A stretch of DNA of 11,423 bases from Larix sibirica (GCA_004151065.3 NWUY0300012883.1:35908-47330), one strand, 5' to 3'. Shown: positions 1 through 9,259, counted from the stretch's first letter. A program made the numbers and translations. Notes: generated by a model from the letters alone, not told the origin.

Positions 1-457
1 GATCATCGAGATTAGGGTTAATGATCGCTTTGTATTATTGAAGCTTTATTTTTACCTCTAACTCTTCTTTGCCCCACATTTTCTCTTTGAAGGTAGAAAT
101 AATAATGTAATTAATGTTATCAATATTTTGTAGAATGGTAGTTTCATTAATCCTCCAATAATTTAACCAAGTTGTGGCATCTTTAATCCATCCCTGCTTG
201 AGGAAAATGTGGTTTTGGTTGGANATCAAAAGGAGGTATGGAATTTGATTTCAGCATTTGATGTTTTTAATATCTAGTCCGTTCCTCGTATCCAAAAACA
301 AGAATCTGATCTACTAGAAAGTGTGGACTCTCGACTCATTCCAGCATAAAACTTCTCTCCTAATGATTTTTCACTTGAGTTAATGTTTAGGCCATCGATT
401 CCTGATAACATCACTAATTGGCGTGTTTTCGATAATGATTCGTAGATTATAAATTTC
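1..457. other. Unassigned lead-in upstream of pol
   Basis: No recognisable gene. The + strand frame used by pol from 458 can be followed upstream but carries stops at 275-277, 347-349 and 443-445. The stretches between them read as plausible polar protein, so this may be the degraded spacer between protease and reverse transcriptase of the element. I do not see the Asp-Thr/Ser-Gly active-site motif of a retroviral-type protease. A 64-residue open stretch on the - strand (35-229) is not recognisable. Base 224 is ambiguous. Confidence 0.35.
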
Positions 458-793
458 TTGACTAGAGAAGACACTTTTAAGGATTCATCGATTGATGAAA
501 TAATGCATGATGAAGACTTGCGTAATTTCTCAACAATTCATCCTCATCATTTAGTTGAGAAATATTTCGAATTGGTAAATTCAATCCCTACATCAATTCT
601 TAGATTAGATAATTTTTATGACCTGCACGATAAATTTAAAGGAGTTCCCAATTGTAAGACGAACAGTTCATGTATGCGCTACGAAACCATAAATCTAGGT
701 ACGGAAGCAAATCCACAGAACATAAATTTAGGGACAGATTGCACTCAAACGAAAAAATAAACCTTCATAAAATTATTTAAAGAGTACAAAGAC

Positions 794-1724
794 GTGTTTG
801 CATGGACATATGAAGATTTGAAAAAATTTGATCCACAGATAATGCAACATATAATTCCTATGAAGCCTCAATCAAAACCCTTCCAGCAGAAACTGAGGAA
901 AATTCACCCTACCCTAGAACCAGCAGTAAAAAAAGAATTGAATAAACTGCTAGTTGCTAAGATCATATTCCCCGTATGCCACACACAATGGCTGGCTAAC
1001 CTTCTTCCCGTTAGGAATAAAAATGGGGATATCATGCTATGTGTCGATTTATGAAACCTTAACCGTTCATCAGAAAAGATAACTACCCAATCCCACCCAT
1101 GGAGCAGATCCTCCAAAAGGTGTCAGGATCTGAGATGCTTTCATTACTCAACGGTTTCTCTAGTTATAACCAAGTCCTATTTTCTCCCCCGGATCAGTTG
1201 AAAACCACCTTTAGGACCCCTTGGGGAACTTATGCATGCAGGAAAATGCCTTCCAGCTAATAAATGTTGGAGCTACATTCCAAAGGGCAATGGATGTTGA
1301 TTTCAGAGTTCTTATTAACCATTCGGTTGTTTTCTATTTGGACGATGTGACTGTGTTCTCAAAAACTAGATCTGATCATATCTTATATCTATGCAAGGTT
1401 TTTGAACGATGCAGAAGATTCAGTATTTCTCTTAATCCTAAGAAAACAATCTTCGCAATCACAGAAGGCATCTTATTATGGTTTGTAGTGTCAAAAGAAG
1501 GAATCATGATTGACCCTAAACGAAATGAAGCCATCTCCAATATTACTTATCCCACCACAAAGAAAGCAATGCAATCTTGTATGGGAAAAATTAACTTTGT
1601 AAGAAGGTTTGTCCCAAGCTTTTCTGAAATAGTTCATCTACTTCAGAATATGATAAAAAAGGATTCCAATTTCAATGGGGAAACAAAGATAAGGAATCAT
1701 TTATTAAAATCAGAGAAGCCATAG
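794..1724 (+). pseudogene. Reverse transcriptase domain of the pol pseudogene
   Basis: The N-terminal blocks are clear: KEYKDVFAWTYEDL-like text from about 782, then WLANLLPVRNKNGD and CVD just before the stop at 1052. After the first frameshift, 1078-1250 reads NYPIPPMEQIL, then LLNGFSSYNQ and TTFRTPWGTY. In this block the family has LLDGFSGYNQ, so the first catalytic Asp is Asn here (AAC at 1150-1152). After the second shift the palm motif YLDD is intact (Asp-Asp at 1341-1346), followed by SLNPKKTIF and the MQSCMGKINFVRRFVPSFSEI thumb/connection region. The third shift is near 1673. All three frameshifts of pol fall in this domain. The loss of one metal-binding Asp alone would abolish activity. 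Confidence 0.87.
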
Positions 1725-2160
1725 AAGAATCTCCTGCACTCCTAAGTCCTGATTTCCAAAAAGATTTTATCCTTTATACCTTTGACTTGGATATATCCTA
1801 CGCAGTTGTTCTCACTCAGAAGAATCAACAAGACTATGAAGTCCCCATTTCATTTATGAGCTTGAATCTAAAAGGGGATGAATTGAACTATCACGAAGTT
1901 GATAAGCAGGCATTTGTTGTTTTTAATGCAGTGAATCATTTCCGGCCCTATATTTTGAAATCAAGAACTAAGGTTATTGTTCCCTATTCGGATGTGAGAA
2001 ACTTGCTAGTTCATAAGGAATTGGGGGAAAAAAGGGCCCATTGGATGGTAGCACTCCAGGAGTATGATCTCGATGTTAAACCTTCACAGGTTGTACGGGG
2101 ACAAGGTTTATGCAAACTAGCAGAAGAATCAGCACACTTACCTACTAATCATGATGAGTT
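1725..2160 (+). pseudogene. RNase H domain of the pol pseudogene
   Basis: After the third frameshift the text runs SPDFQKDFILYTFDLDISYAV from about 1744, then PISFMSLNLKGDELNYHEVD and KQAFVVFNAVNHFRPYIL. This is the RNase H that follows reverse transcriptase in Ty3/gypsy elements and degrades the RNA strand of the hybrid. The segment ends with MVALQEYDLDVKP and GQGLCKLAEES, matching the family's connection to integrase. No frameshift and no stop lies within it. Only about 90 codons separate it from the integrase zinc finger, so the extra archaeal-type RNase H reported in many Tat-clade elements does not seem to be present. Confidence 0.78.
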
Positions 2161-2296
2161 ATTCGTAGATCATTCACTGTTGCAAAAGGAAATTTGTTTC
2201 ATTCCTAATTCCCCAAAATCCTGGTACACTGACATTAGGACTTATCTCAAAACAAGGAGTGCTCCAAGTTACTTAAAACCAAAGAAATGAAGAGCT

Positions 2297-3478
2297 GTGA
2301 GGTTGAAATCAGCACCATATCAATTAGTAAATAATATACTTTTCAGAAAAAATGCGGATGGTGTTCTCCTCCGTTGTCTTGAAAAGGAGGAGGTTGATTC
2401 AATTCTAAAGCAAATTCATGATGGTCCTACTGGTGGACACTTTGGTGGTGACACCATTGCACAAAAGATTTTGAGAGCAGTATATTTCTTGCCAACATTG
2501 TTTAAAGATGCCCATTCTTATGCCAGAAAATGTCAAGACTATCAGATGGCCTCTGGTAGATTTAGGAGACCTAATTTTCCTTTACAACCTATTACTATCG
2601 ACATACCATTTCAACAGTGGGGACTTGACATAGTGGTACCAATAAACCCCCCTTCATCTTTACAGCACAAATACATCATAACCGCTACCGATTATTTCAC
2701 TTGATGGTCTGACGCTGCTCCATTACGGGTAGTAAATACCAGTCAGGTACTTAATTTTCTTGAAACTCATATAATAACCAGATTTGAGCTACTAGAATAT
2801 TTGGTCGTTGACAATGCATCTTATTTCTCTTCATGTGCACTGACTGAATTTTCCTTGGAGAAGGGAATTAGGATAAAGTATTCAGCAAGCTATTATTTGT
2901 AAGGTAATGGCCTGGCTGAATCAACAAACAAGAATTTACTGAAAATTCTGAAAATATCAATAGTTGAAATCCATAAGAACTAGCACACTACCCTGTATCA
3001 AGAACTTTGGGCTGATAGGGTTACCACAAAAGCATCTATTGGAAACTCCCCCTTCTTCTTGGTATATGGAACGGAGGCTATCCTTCCTCCTAATTTATTT
3101 TTACCTTCATTGCAGCTCGCACAATCTGTACAAGACACAGAGTGCTTAGCCATTGAAAAAAGAATCAATATGCTATTAAAATTGGAAGAAGATAGGGAAA
3201 GCGCTAAACGACACTTCTCAAAACATCAACAAACTGTTAAATCATGGTTCGATCGGGGGTCATCCCATAATAGGGAGTTTCAGGTGGGTGACTTAGGGTT
3301 AAAATGGGACAAATCACATGAGGACAAAGGGGATCACACTAAGTTTCAACGCCTTTGGTTAGGTCCTTGTATAATAGTAGAAAAATTAGGTCCAAGCACC
3401 TTTCATCTACAAAATTTGCAAGGACAGCTCGATACCATCCCGGTAAATGGGAAAGTCATAAAAAAATACTTTCAATAA
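2297..3478 (+). pseudogene. Integrase domain of the pol pseudogene
   Basis: The N-terminal HHCC zinc finger has His at 2417 and 2438 and Cys at 2531, but the last Cys is Tyr (TAT at 2540-2542; TGT to TAT). The catalytic core has Asp in QWGLD (2627-2629), Asp in VVDNA (2810-2812) and Glu in NGLAES (2918-2920). The last two are separated by exactly 35 residues, the classic D-x35-E spacing, even though stops at 2900 and 2981 lie inside or next to the core. A stop at 2702 interrupts the DYFT/W segment. The C-terminal part has FDRGSSHNREFQVGD and RLWLGPC, a GPY/F-like module with Tyr changed to Cys. The frame ends at 3478 with no chromodomain. No frameshift was found across this domain. Confidence 0.85.
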
Positions 3479-4331
3479 TCCTACATTATGGACTCATTTT
3501 CACTATATATTTTTGTTGTATATATATCTTGTACATATTAAATTTCTCATCCTGTTGTCAGTTTGCTATAATCTTGACATCTTACATTTGCTGAATAATT
3601 TCAACTCAGTCGTTACTCTGATTCATTTATGAATTTTTAATTGATTGATTTCATAAAATAATTCACCCTATTTGAATCATCCCGATGATAACTGATTCAG
3701 AAGTTAGTATTGATAAGATGAAAATCCATATCAGTTCGATACTTTAATCCTCGCAAGTATTAGCTTCTCATTTCAAAAAATAGCCTGGAATTCTCATCTC
3801 TTGATTTCTGCTATGACTTTTCAGTGGATATTTCTGTTTAGAAGATGTAAATATTGTAGTGTACTTGCCTTGTTCATAGTCTACATGTTCAATTTTTTGG
3901 AAATATCTTCCTCATCACTCACCTTTTGTATATTCACTCCTAAGGTTTGAAGGAAATGAATAATACAACTTGATGAACCTGTTGGTGGAAAGGGTATACA
4001 AACTAAATATCTGGAATACGTATTAGTATTGAGATCACCAGTTGTACTTAAATTTTTTTATGTCTTCAAGATTATTTCATCCCAGAACTATAATAGTTAT
4101 TTTAGACTTGCACAATTTCTTCAATAGCCCCTGGTTGTTATCTTCAGATGCTCATTCATAAACCGATTTCTCAGGTAATTTATTTTCTGGTCTAAGTGAC
4201 TTCTGAGGGGTTTTGCGATAATTGGAGACACTTAGTCATCATTAAGATATTTCACGAAATCAAAGGGTTTTATTCGTTTTGTAAATCCATTTGTAATTAA
4301 AACCTAAGTAATAAAACCTTGGTTCAGGAAT
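3479..4331 (+). other. Non-coding 3' flank of pol, no gene seen
   Basis: This AT-rich stretch has stops in all frames. It sits where the 3' UTR of the retrotransposon should be. A 79-residue open stretch at 3355-3594 only reads pol and its flank in another frame. A seven-base inverted repeat (4192-4198 with 4229-4235) is the only structure noted. It leads into the tandem array that begins at 4332. Confidence 0.5.
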
Positions 4332-4803
4332 GGGAGGTCTTTTCATAAAGCCGACCTATCATGATCATCAGCCCTATTGGGATGACGTCACCACATCTGG
4401 TCACCAAACCAGGGTGATGATTATTATTTAAAAAAATGAGAATCGGGAGGCCTCATCATGAGCTGACCTATTCATTTTCGATAGTTCTTGTGAATGATGT
4501 TGTCAATATCTGGTCACCTAGCCAGGGAAATATTTTTGAACCAAAATCCCAACCTGTTCTAAATTAGTAAATATGAAAGGGGTTAACTAGGGAACATAAG
4601 GTCTCATTGCAAGCCAGTATACTTATGATCATAGGTTCTACTGGATTGACATTGTCAAAATCCAGTCATCAAACCAGGGAAATGACTCCCAGTTGGAAAA
4701 TTGAGAGGCAGGGGGTCTCATTACGAGCTGGCCTGTTCAATTTCCGGTAGGATTGGTGAATAATGCTACCATTATCTAGTCACCAAGCTAAGGTGGTATT
4801 CCC
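4332..4803 (+). repeat. Four-copy diverged tandem repeat, about 113-151 bp units
   Basis: Four copies start near 4332, 4445, 4596 and 4710. The anchor GGTCTCAT (GGTCTT and GGCCTCAT in the first two) lies at 4336, 4449, 4600 and 4714, giving spacings of 113, 151 and 114; copy 2 has about 37 extra bases. Each copy then has a GAGCTGACC-like block, a GATTGGTGAATGATG-like block and a CTGGTCACCAAACCAGGG-like block. That last block can pair with itself (CTGG with CCAG at 4397-4412, and again at 4510-4525). Copy 2 also holds an 11-base palindrome, CTCATCATGAG. The position between pol and the presumed 3' LTR matches the hypervariable tandem-repeat 3' UTR known in Tat-lineage plant elements. Confidence 0.8.
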
Positions 4804-4831
4804 TAATAAATGTCTTTCATATTAATTGTAA

Positions 4832-4846
4832 ATATATATATATATA
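4832..4846. repeat. Short (AT)n microsatellite
   Basis: Seven and a half AT dinucleotides lie in a very AT-rich stretch between the tandem array and the polypurine run. Confidence 0.8.
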
Positions 4847-4853
4847 ATAAAAT

Positions 4854-4867
4854 AAAAAAAGGAAGAA
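4854..4867 (+). promoter_or_regulatory. Candidate polypurine tract
   Basis: A run of 14 purines (seven A, then GGAAGAA) lies about 50 bases after the tandem array and 1.4 kb after the pol stop. In LTR retrotransposons a polypurine tract just before the 3' LTR primes plus-strand DNA synthesis. An LTR should then begin with TG within a few bases, but the first plausible TG (TGCCTGG, about 4893) is roughly 25 bases further on, so the assignment is weak. Confidence 0.35.
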
Positions 4868-6280
4868 TAACAATAAATAAAGTCGAATAATTGCCTGGTT
4901 CATTTGAAATGAGATAAATCATCTGATATTCTTGGAAAAGCTACATCTTTCACTAGTGTCAACTAATCAGTATCTAACCTTGAATATTTTCACTAGGCTA
5001 GTCGTTTCACTCAATGCCTATTAAAAGTTAAAGTTGAACCAAGGAATCTCCAGATAACAGTTAAGCGCGTATGGATTTTGAAATTGGAAAGGTCTGGTTT
5101 TATTCTAAGATTGGGGTTGAAAATAAATCACATGAGAAGATGTCTGACGCTTTGCGACACTATGTTAGATCTCCTTTACTATGTAAGTCTTTTTCGTAGA
5201 GATAACTAGTTCGTCCCAAGCATGTCGCCATTTGTTGGAAAGCAACACCATTTGGATTAATATGAGCTTAATTCAAGTTATTATTCCCCAAAGGCAATAT
5301 TTCAATTATGATTTTTGATTCAGATTTGCATTCTTCATCTCGGACTAATGAAATTTATATTTTAGGAGTGCCTTCAGAATCTTTGATTCTGAAGGTACTC
5401 CCAATAAAGTAAGTATCTAGATTGGGACATTTGAATTGGAGGCATTAAGGGCATCAATTTTGTTTGATCATTTTCCCTTCATATCTCAGTTTTATTATTA
5501 TGGTTAAATGACTGATGATAGATGTGGTATTTTTGTAGCTCCTAAATTCAATGGATTAAATTGATAATATAAATCATGATTACACAAAGTATTATCTCAA
5601 TTGTTTCTTTTCACTCAATTTATTGGTAATACTCTGTGTTCTTTGGTTGCTCTCAATCTATTCACATTTTCATTTTAACCAAATGGTCAGGTCACTTTGA
5701 GATTTGAATATGACTAATGGCTATCTTAATATAACGTGTTCATACCTTGCTATTATCATGCTAGCCAAAATATTAGGGTAGTCACTAATTCGCTCTATTT
5801 TGTTTGATCTGGATTGTCATTTTGCATCGAAATATTTCTTGATATTTATAAAACCACTATGATAAAACTTTGATGTAAGATCGATACCCTAGTTCTAGCA
5901 TTTTGATCAAATTAACGGGAAAGGTATTCTGATCTTAGAACTTGCATGAACTTAGGAAGGGTGAGGTTTGATGTGGCCATCAATATGCATTGTCATCTGA
6001 TTTTGACAGTAACCCAAGTGTCACATGTAATCTTGATCCGTATGTCATTTGCCTCACATTGATCATTGTGGATAGTGCTTTTTGTAAATCGAGAAACCTC
6101 TAGCAGCTCATGAATCTCATTACCCTGCGCACCTGAAGCATGTTTGAGTGCTTGTTGTACCTGGACGATATGGAGTCGGTCATAATTCTAATAAACTTGT
6201 AGGGTTCAAAGGTAAATCGGTTTTGTGCCTTTGCTGAAATTTTCAACCTGTATATGTCTTGGAAAATTACCTTCGTCCTT
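4868..6280. other. No gene; probable location of an LTR and leader
   Basis: No coding similarity is visible on either strand over 1.4 kb. The stretch lies between a candidate polypurine tract and the ATG of the next long frame, which is where an LTR plus leader would be expected. I could not find its ends: no second copy exists in the window for comparison, and no convincing tRNA-complementary primer site was seen. It contains the strong hairpin at 5365-5401 followed by AATAAA. Confidence 0.35.
5365..5401. repeat. 17-bp stem hairpin with 3-base loop
   Basis: The left arm 5365-5381 (GGAGTGCCTTCAGAATC) pairs with the right arm 5385-5401 (GATTCTGAAGGTACTCC) across a TTT loop. All 17 positions pair if one G-T wobble is allowed. 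The hexamer AATAAA follows at 5403-5408. Within an LTR, a hairpin plus AATAAA would suit a polyadenylation region, but a small foldback element or chance are alternatives. Confidence 0.75.
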
Positions 6281-7815
6281 ATGGCTCCTGTTTCCCGGTT
6301 CGAACTCTGTGGGATTGAATACTTAGATGTTTTCCAAGAATGTGTCAAGACAGTAACATAAGTAGGTTGGTTTCCAATCATACATAAATTCTCAGGGTTT
6401 AATATAGTTGTTTCCCTAGCATTTGCTTCATCTTTCGATAGCTCGAAAGCCCGAGTTGGTGATGTCGACCTCCATCTGACAGAGGAATTTATCTCTCAGG
6501 AAACATGGTTACCATTGACTGGTGAAAGGTGGTTCAAAGGGAAGCACATGAAGAGTCTCACATGGAAGGAGTTCCTGGTCAAAATGAACCAACATGTAGA
6601 GTCTAAATATTGGTTCCCTTCATGAATGGTCAAGAAACAATGGCAGTCCCTTCTCGAACTAATAATCAGGTACATTACGTGTGAGGGACATTATTCACAA
6701 ACACACTTCTACCATCTTAGATTGTTGCTTGTATTCAAAGGTCATGCTATCAATATGCCATTTTATTTCCTTAACAATCTACAAAAGATGGCTTATTCGG
6801 TTCAAAATAATGTGACTAGTAAAGAAAGGAGTCTTTTTCACCATGGATTGATCAAGATGTTGGTTTCGCATAAATTAACCGTGTTGGTTGATAATTGAGA
6901 CTCTTTCCTCATGCGAAATGGTTTCGAGGTTAATGAGGAATGGCCTCGGCACAGGTCGAGAACTCACCGCAAATGCAGGGCTTCTATTTTAGAATATCCC
7001 ATCTATGGAGCAGTGATGAAGATGATGAGTCGAGCTCTATTAAAACCCCATGTGAAGAGGACCCTAAGGTGAAATGTGAAGGTTCCCCAATGGTAACAGA
7101 TGAAGCATTGGCCAATGAGAATAATCTTGATTCAGAATTACATTTTTTGATACAATGCCTTAGCTTCCCAGAAGATGAAGATCAGACCAGTAGGGCCATG
7201 AGTGAAAGGGAAACCCATAGAACAACTAGAAGTATGACCCCTGCCCTTCTGGAAAGAAGCAATTTACATGAATAAAATCCCCCCATTGTCGAACTTAGTG
7301 ATTACTATGAACCTCAGCAAAATAATGATTTTGTCGACCAAGTAGATCCAAAATTCCTATATGATTGTACTTCTGAAACAAGGATGAGGAATGCTCAGGA
7401 TTTTAGACATTCTCCTCGGGAAAACCAAGAGGTTGACCAAAAACCTGTTAAAGTCGAAGAGATTTTTTATGAATCAAATGCAAAAGATGTAGAAGAATCT
7501 GCCTTCACATCTCCAGCTCTCTGAATTTCTTCCCTAGAAATTGACCTTAAAGAATCCCAATTGATTAATACGATATCTAGTGAGGAAATTGCGAATTTGA
7601 AATGTGAGTTGGCTTCGTGAGTTGATAAATGGAATCGCATGAAGGATAAGAAGGATAGATATAAATCTCTCAGGAAAACTCTGTTCTTGAAAAACCAGAG
7701 GTTAATTAAGCATAATAGGGTAAGCAACAATAGGGTTCTAAAATTTAAAGCTAAATTGACCGAAGCAAGGAGGACTGCACCAGTCCAAGTATCCTTTGAA
7801 CCGTCAAGAATCTAA
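6281..7815 (+). pseudogene. Retroelement-associated ORF of unknown function (ORF1-like), broken
   Basis: A frame of about 510 codons starts MAPVSRFELCGIEYLDVFQE at 6281 (an upstream in-frame ATG at 6254 is possible). Stops lie at 6359-6361, 6623-6625 and 6896-6898. A -1 shift near 6935-6945 moves it to the frame that opens at 6940; further stops are at 7273-7275, 7522-7524 and 7618-7620, and it ends at 7813-7815. The N-terminal half has a conserved-looking block RYITCEG (from 6668), YHLRLL and SLFHHGLIKMLV (about 6830-6865). From memory, similar text occurs in plant proteins of unknown function linked to retroelements. The middle is acidic (SSDEDDE at 7009-7029). The tail (about 7620-7780) is basic and helical, probably coiled coil. 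Tat/Ogre elements carry an extra ORF upstream of gag of about this size, so it may be that ORF. The function is unknown. Confidence 0.6.
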
Positions 7816-7961
7816 CGCTCGCGAATAGTTGAATGTTTGTTTTTTTAATGGCTAAAATTTTGTTTTATTTACAGGGACTTAAATATCGACGGTTATAGGT
7901 AATATTACTCATTTATTTGAACCTGTTTTCTTTAATTACAACCCCTTGTTATGAGGATACC

Positions 7962-7982
7962 TACAAAATCAAAGATTTTGTA
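7962..7982. repeat. 9-bp perfect hairpin with AAA loop
   Basis: TACAAAATC (7962-7970) pairs with GATTTTGTA (7974-7982) across AAA. It is AT-rich and could be chance in this composition. No T-run or gene context makes it a terminator. Confidence 0.5.
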
Positions 7983-8433
7983 AGCATACTTAACATTATT
8001 TCATTTATTTTTAACACCTTTATAATTAATCTCTACTTTGAATTGTTATAGGTTTCATTTTGGATTATTATTGGGGCATTATTTTTTCATCTTCAAAAAA
8101 ATTGAGGTGTATCTTTTGGATTCCATCTGATCTTCGATGCTGCAACCACGGCGAGATTCACATTATCTTATCTACATTTGGGTTACTTCTCCTATTTTTA
8201 CAACCAAAACAGTTGCTAGAATCTCGAGCTCAGTAACGATCTCCATCAAAGTGGTTCATTGCTGGCATTGTCCAGTAAGTTTGTTTCCTTTTTCTACTTC
8301 CTCACTTTGAAGTTGGCCCAGGAAGTATTCGGTTCAAAGAATATTCTATGTTAAATGTCAAACACCTATCAATAAGTGATGCTTCAGATTATGTTGGATT
8401 TTCTCTAGCATCCTATTTTCAGTCCACGTGTTC

Positions 8434-8525
8434 ATGGTGGCTTGGGTAGCTTTAATGTTAGATACATGGGGATTACTATATAATAGAAGCCAGGTCATAG
8501 GATCGAGGGTTCGAGTTCTAAATAT
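8434..8525 (+). repeat. tRNA-like/SINE-like patch with box A and box B
   Basis: GGTTCGAGTTC at 8508-8518 matches the RNA polymerase III internal box B (GGTTCGANNCC) at all but one position. TAGCTTTAATGTTAGA from 8447 resembles a tRNA D-arm (box A). AGGTC just before the T-arm also fits a tRNA. The A-to-B distance (61 bases) is too long for a plain tRNA but possible for a tRNA-derived SINE or an intron-bearing tRNA relic. The acceptor and T stems do not pair well. No clear target-site duplication or A-tail was seen. Confidence 0.3.
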
Positions 8526-9064
8526 TGCTTAATTTTGCGTTTTCTGAGTTGTTATGAAGACCAATCTTATCGCACTATTTGGAGACTTTGATCAAGTTTT
8601 CATACATGCATTCATATTGTATTTGTCTCTGTATCTTCTTATGTATTTACTTTTTATCTACATATATATACTTGCTTATCCTATGTGGACTTCATCCTTT
8701 ATGAATTTGAACTTACATGCACTTTTGGATTTATGTCAATTTATTCACATGCTATTGTAATGGGTTGTTATTCCTATTATTTTATGGTTTGTTTAAATTA
8801 ATATTTTATTACTCTTAGATGTATGCTTACTTTGTTGAGGATACACAACAAGGTGTAATTATATTCTTTTCATACATTTGAATTTGCATGATAGTTTGTG
8901 TTAGTTGATTTTCAGTTTGAAATTACAGTAATAAACATTTTACAGAAATCATTTTTTTCTTGTGGAATTGTTATAGGTTGCGTATCAATATTAGTGAGAT
9001 CTCTATAATCTAAAACCTTACCTAACAGTTATATTCAGAATTTAAATCATATTCTCGTTTACAC

Positions 9065-9076
9065 TCCTGGCCAGGA
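9065..9076. repeat. 12-base perfect palindrome
   Basis: TCCTGGCCAGGA is self-complementary. It shares the CTGG/CCAG core with the tandem array at 4332-4803, probably by chance. Confidence 0.5.
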
Positions 9077-9241
9077 TAGGGAAGTAGGTATTAGGAAAAA
9101 TTACTTTTAGTTTAGATTTAGCAACTAGTAAATTTTCCATTTATAGTTAGGATAATCATTAGAGATAGGTTTTCATTAGGTTAATCTTTCCTGTTATTCA
9201 ATATCTGAAATAGAGAAATTGATACCCACGATTATCAAGAC

Positions 9242-9259
9242 ACTCTCTGTCCAGAGAGT
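9242..9259. repeat. 18-base inverted repeat (8-bp arms)
   Basis: ACTCTCTG (9242-9249) and CAGAGAGT (9252-9259) are perfect complements around TC. No function can be assigned. Confidence 0.5.

Larger units (their letters stand above)
458..3478 (+). pseudogene. Ty3/gypsy pol pseudogene (RT, RNase H, integrase)
   Basis: The polyprotein would copy the element's RNA and integrate the DNA. The frame runs 458 to about 1077, shifts by -1 near 1077, again near 1250 and again near 1673; three -1 shifts return it to the original frame, which then continues to the stop at 3476-3478. In-frame stops lie at 758-760, 1052-1054, 2288-2290, 2702-2704, 2900-2902 and 2981-2983. At most of these the family has Arg, Gln or Trp, so CGA to TGA, CAA to TAA and TGG to TAG changes explain them. 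The start at 458 is only where the open stretch begins (after the stop at 443), with a TTG rather than a true initiator; the family's pol is made as part of a longer polyprotein. No product can be made from this copy. Confidence 0.88.
458..4867 (+). mobile_element. 3' part of a degenerate Ty3/gypsy LTR retrotransposon
   Basis: This spans the pol pseudogene (458-3478), a non-coding 3' flank, a short tandem array (4332-4803) and a polypurine run (4854-4867). The pol domain order reverse transcriptase, RNase H, integrase is that of Ty3/gypsy; Ty1/copia has integrase first. The protein ends shortly after the integrase GPY/F-like module with no chromodomain, which argues against a chromovirus. The sequence style and a repeat-bearing 3' UTR fit the Tat/Ogre side of plant Ty3/gypsy elements, but the clade is inferred from memory of family sequences. 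Gag, protease and a provable LTR are not visible for this copy. The element is dead: six in-frame stops, three frameshifts and altered catalytic residues. Confidence 0.75.

Noticed and set aside
10-22. TTAGGGTT-like telomere motif
   Set aside because: A single copy, not a repeat.
35-229. 64-residue open stretch on the - strand
   Set aside because: The text is not recognisable as any family, and the + strand reading through the same region is equally plausible as degraded pol spacer.
274-474. Open stretch on the - strand
   Set aside because: Antisense shadow of the pol lead-in; no motif.
904-1116. Open stretch on the - strand
   Set aside because: Antisense shadow of the reverse transcriptase N-terminus.
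2964-3149. Open stretch on the + strand
   Set aside because: Other-frame shadow of integrase, whose own frame carries the family motifs here.
5896-5925. Sequence around AATTAACGGGAAAGG resembling a decayed Asp-tRNA-type primer site
   Set aside because: Only the distal half resembles such a site; the essential TGG start is missing.
6100-6381. 93-residue open stretch on the - strand
   Set aside because: Overlaps the start of the + strand ORF1-like frame antisense; no recognisable motif.
7467-7730. 87-residue open stretch on the - strand
   Set aside because: Antisense of the helical tail of the ORF1-like pseudogene; its hydrophobic look is the complement of a charged coiled coil.
7855-7880. 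T-rich tract plus TTTACAG resembling a 3' splice site
   Set aside because: No downstream coding frame or matching donor; common by chance in AT-rich plant DNA.
8554-8760. 68-residue hydrophobic open stretch that looks like membrane segments
   Set aside because: Phe, Leu, Ile and Tyr richness is what T-rich DNA gives; no neighbouring gene, no homologue recognised.
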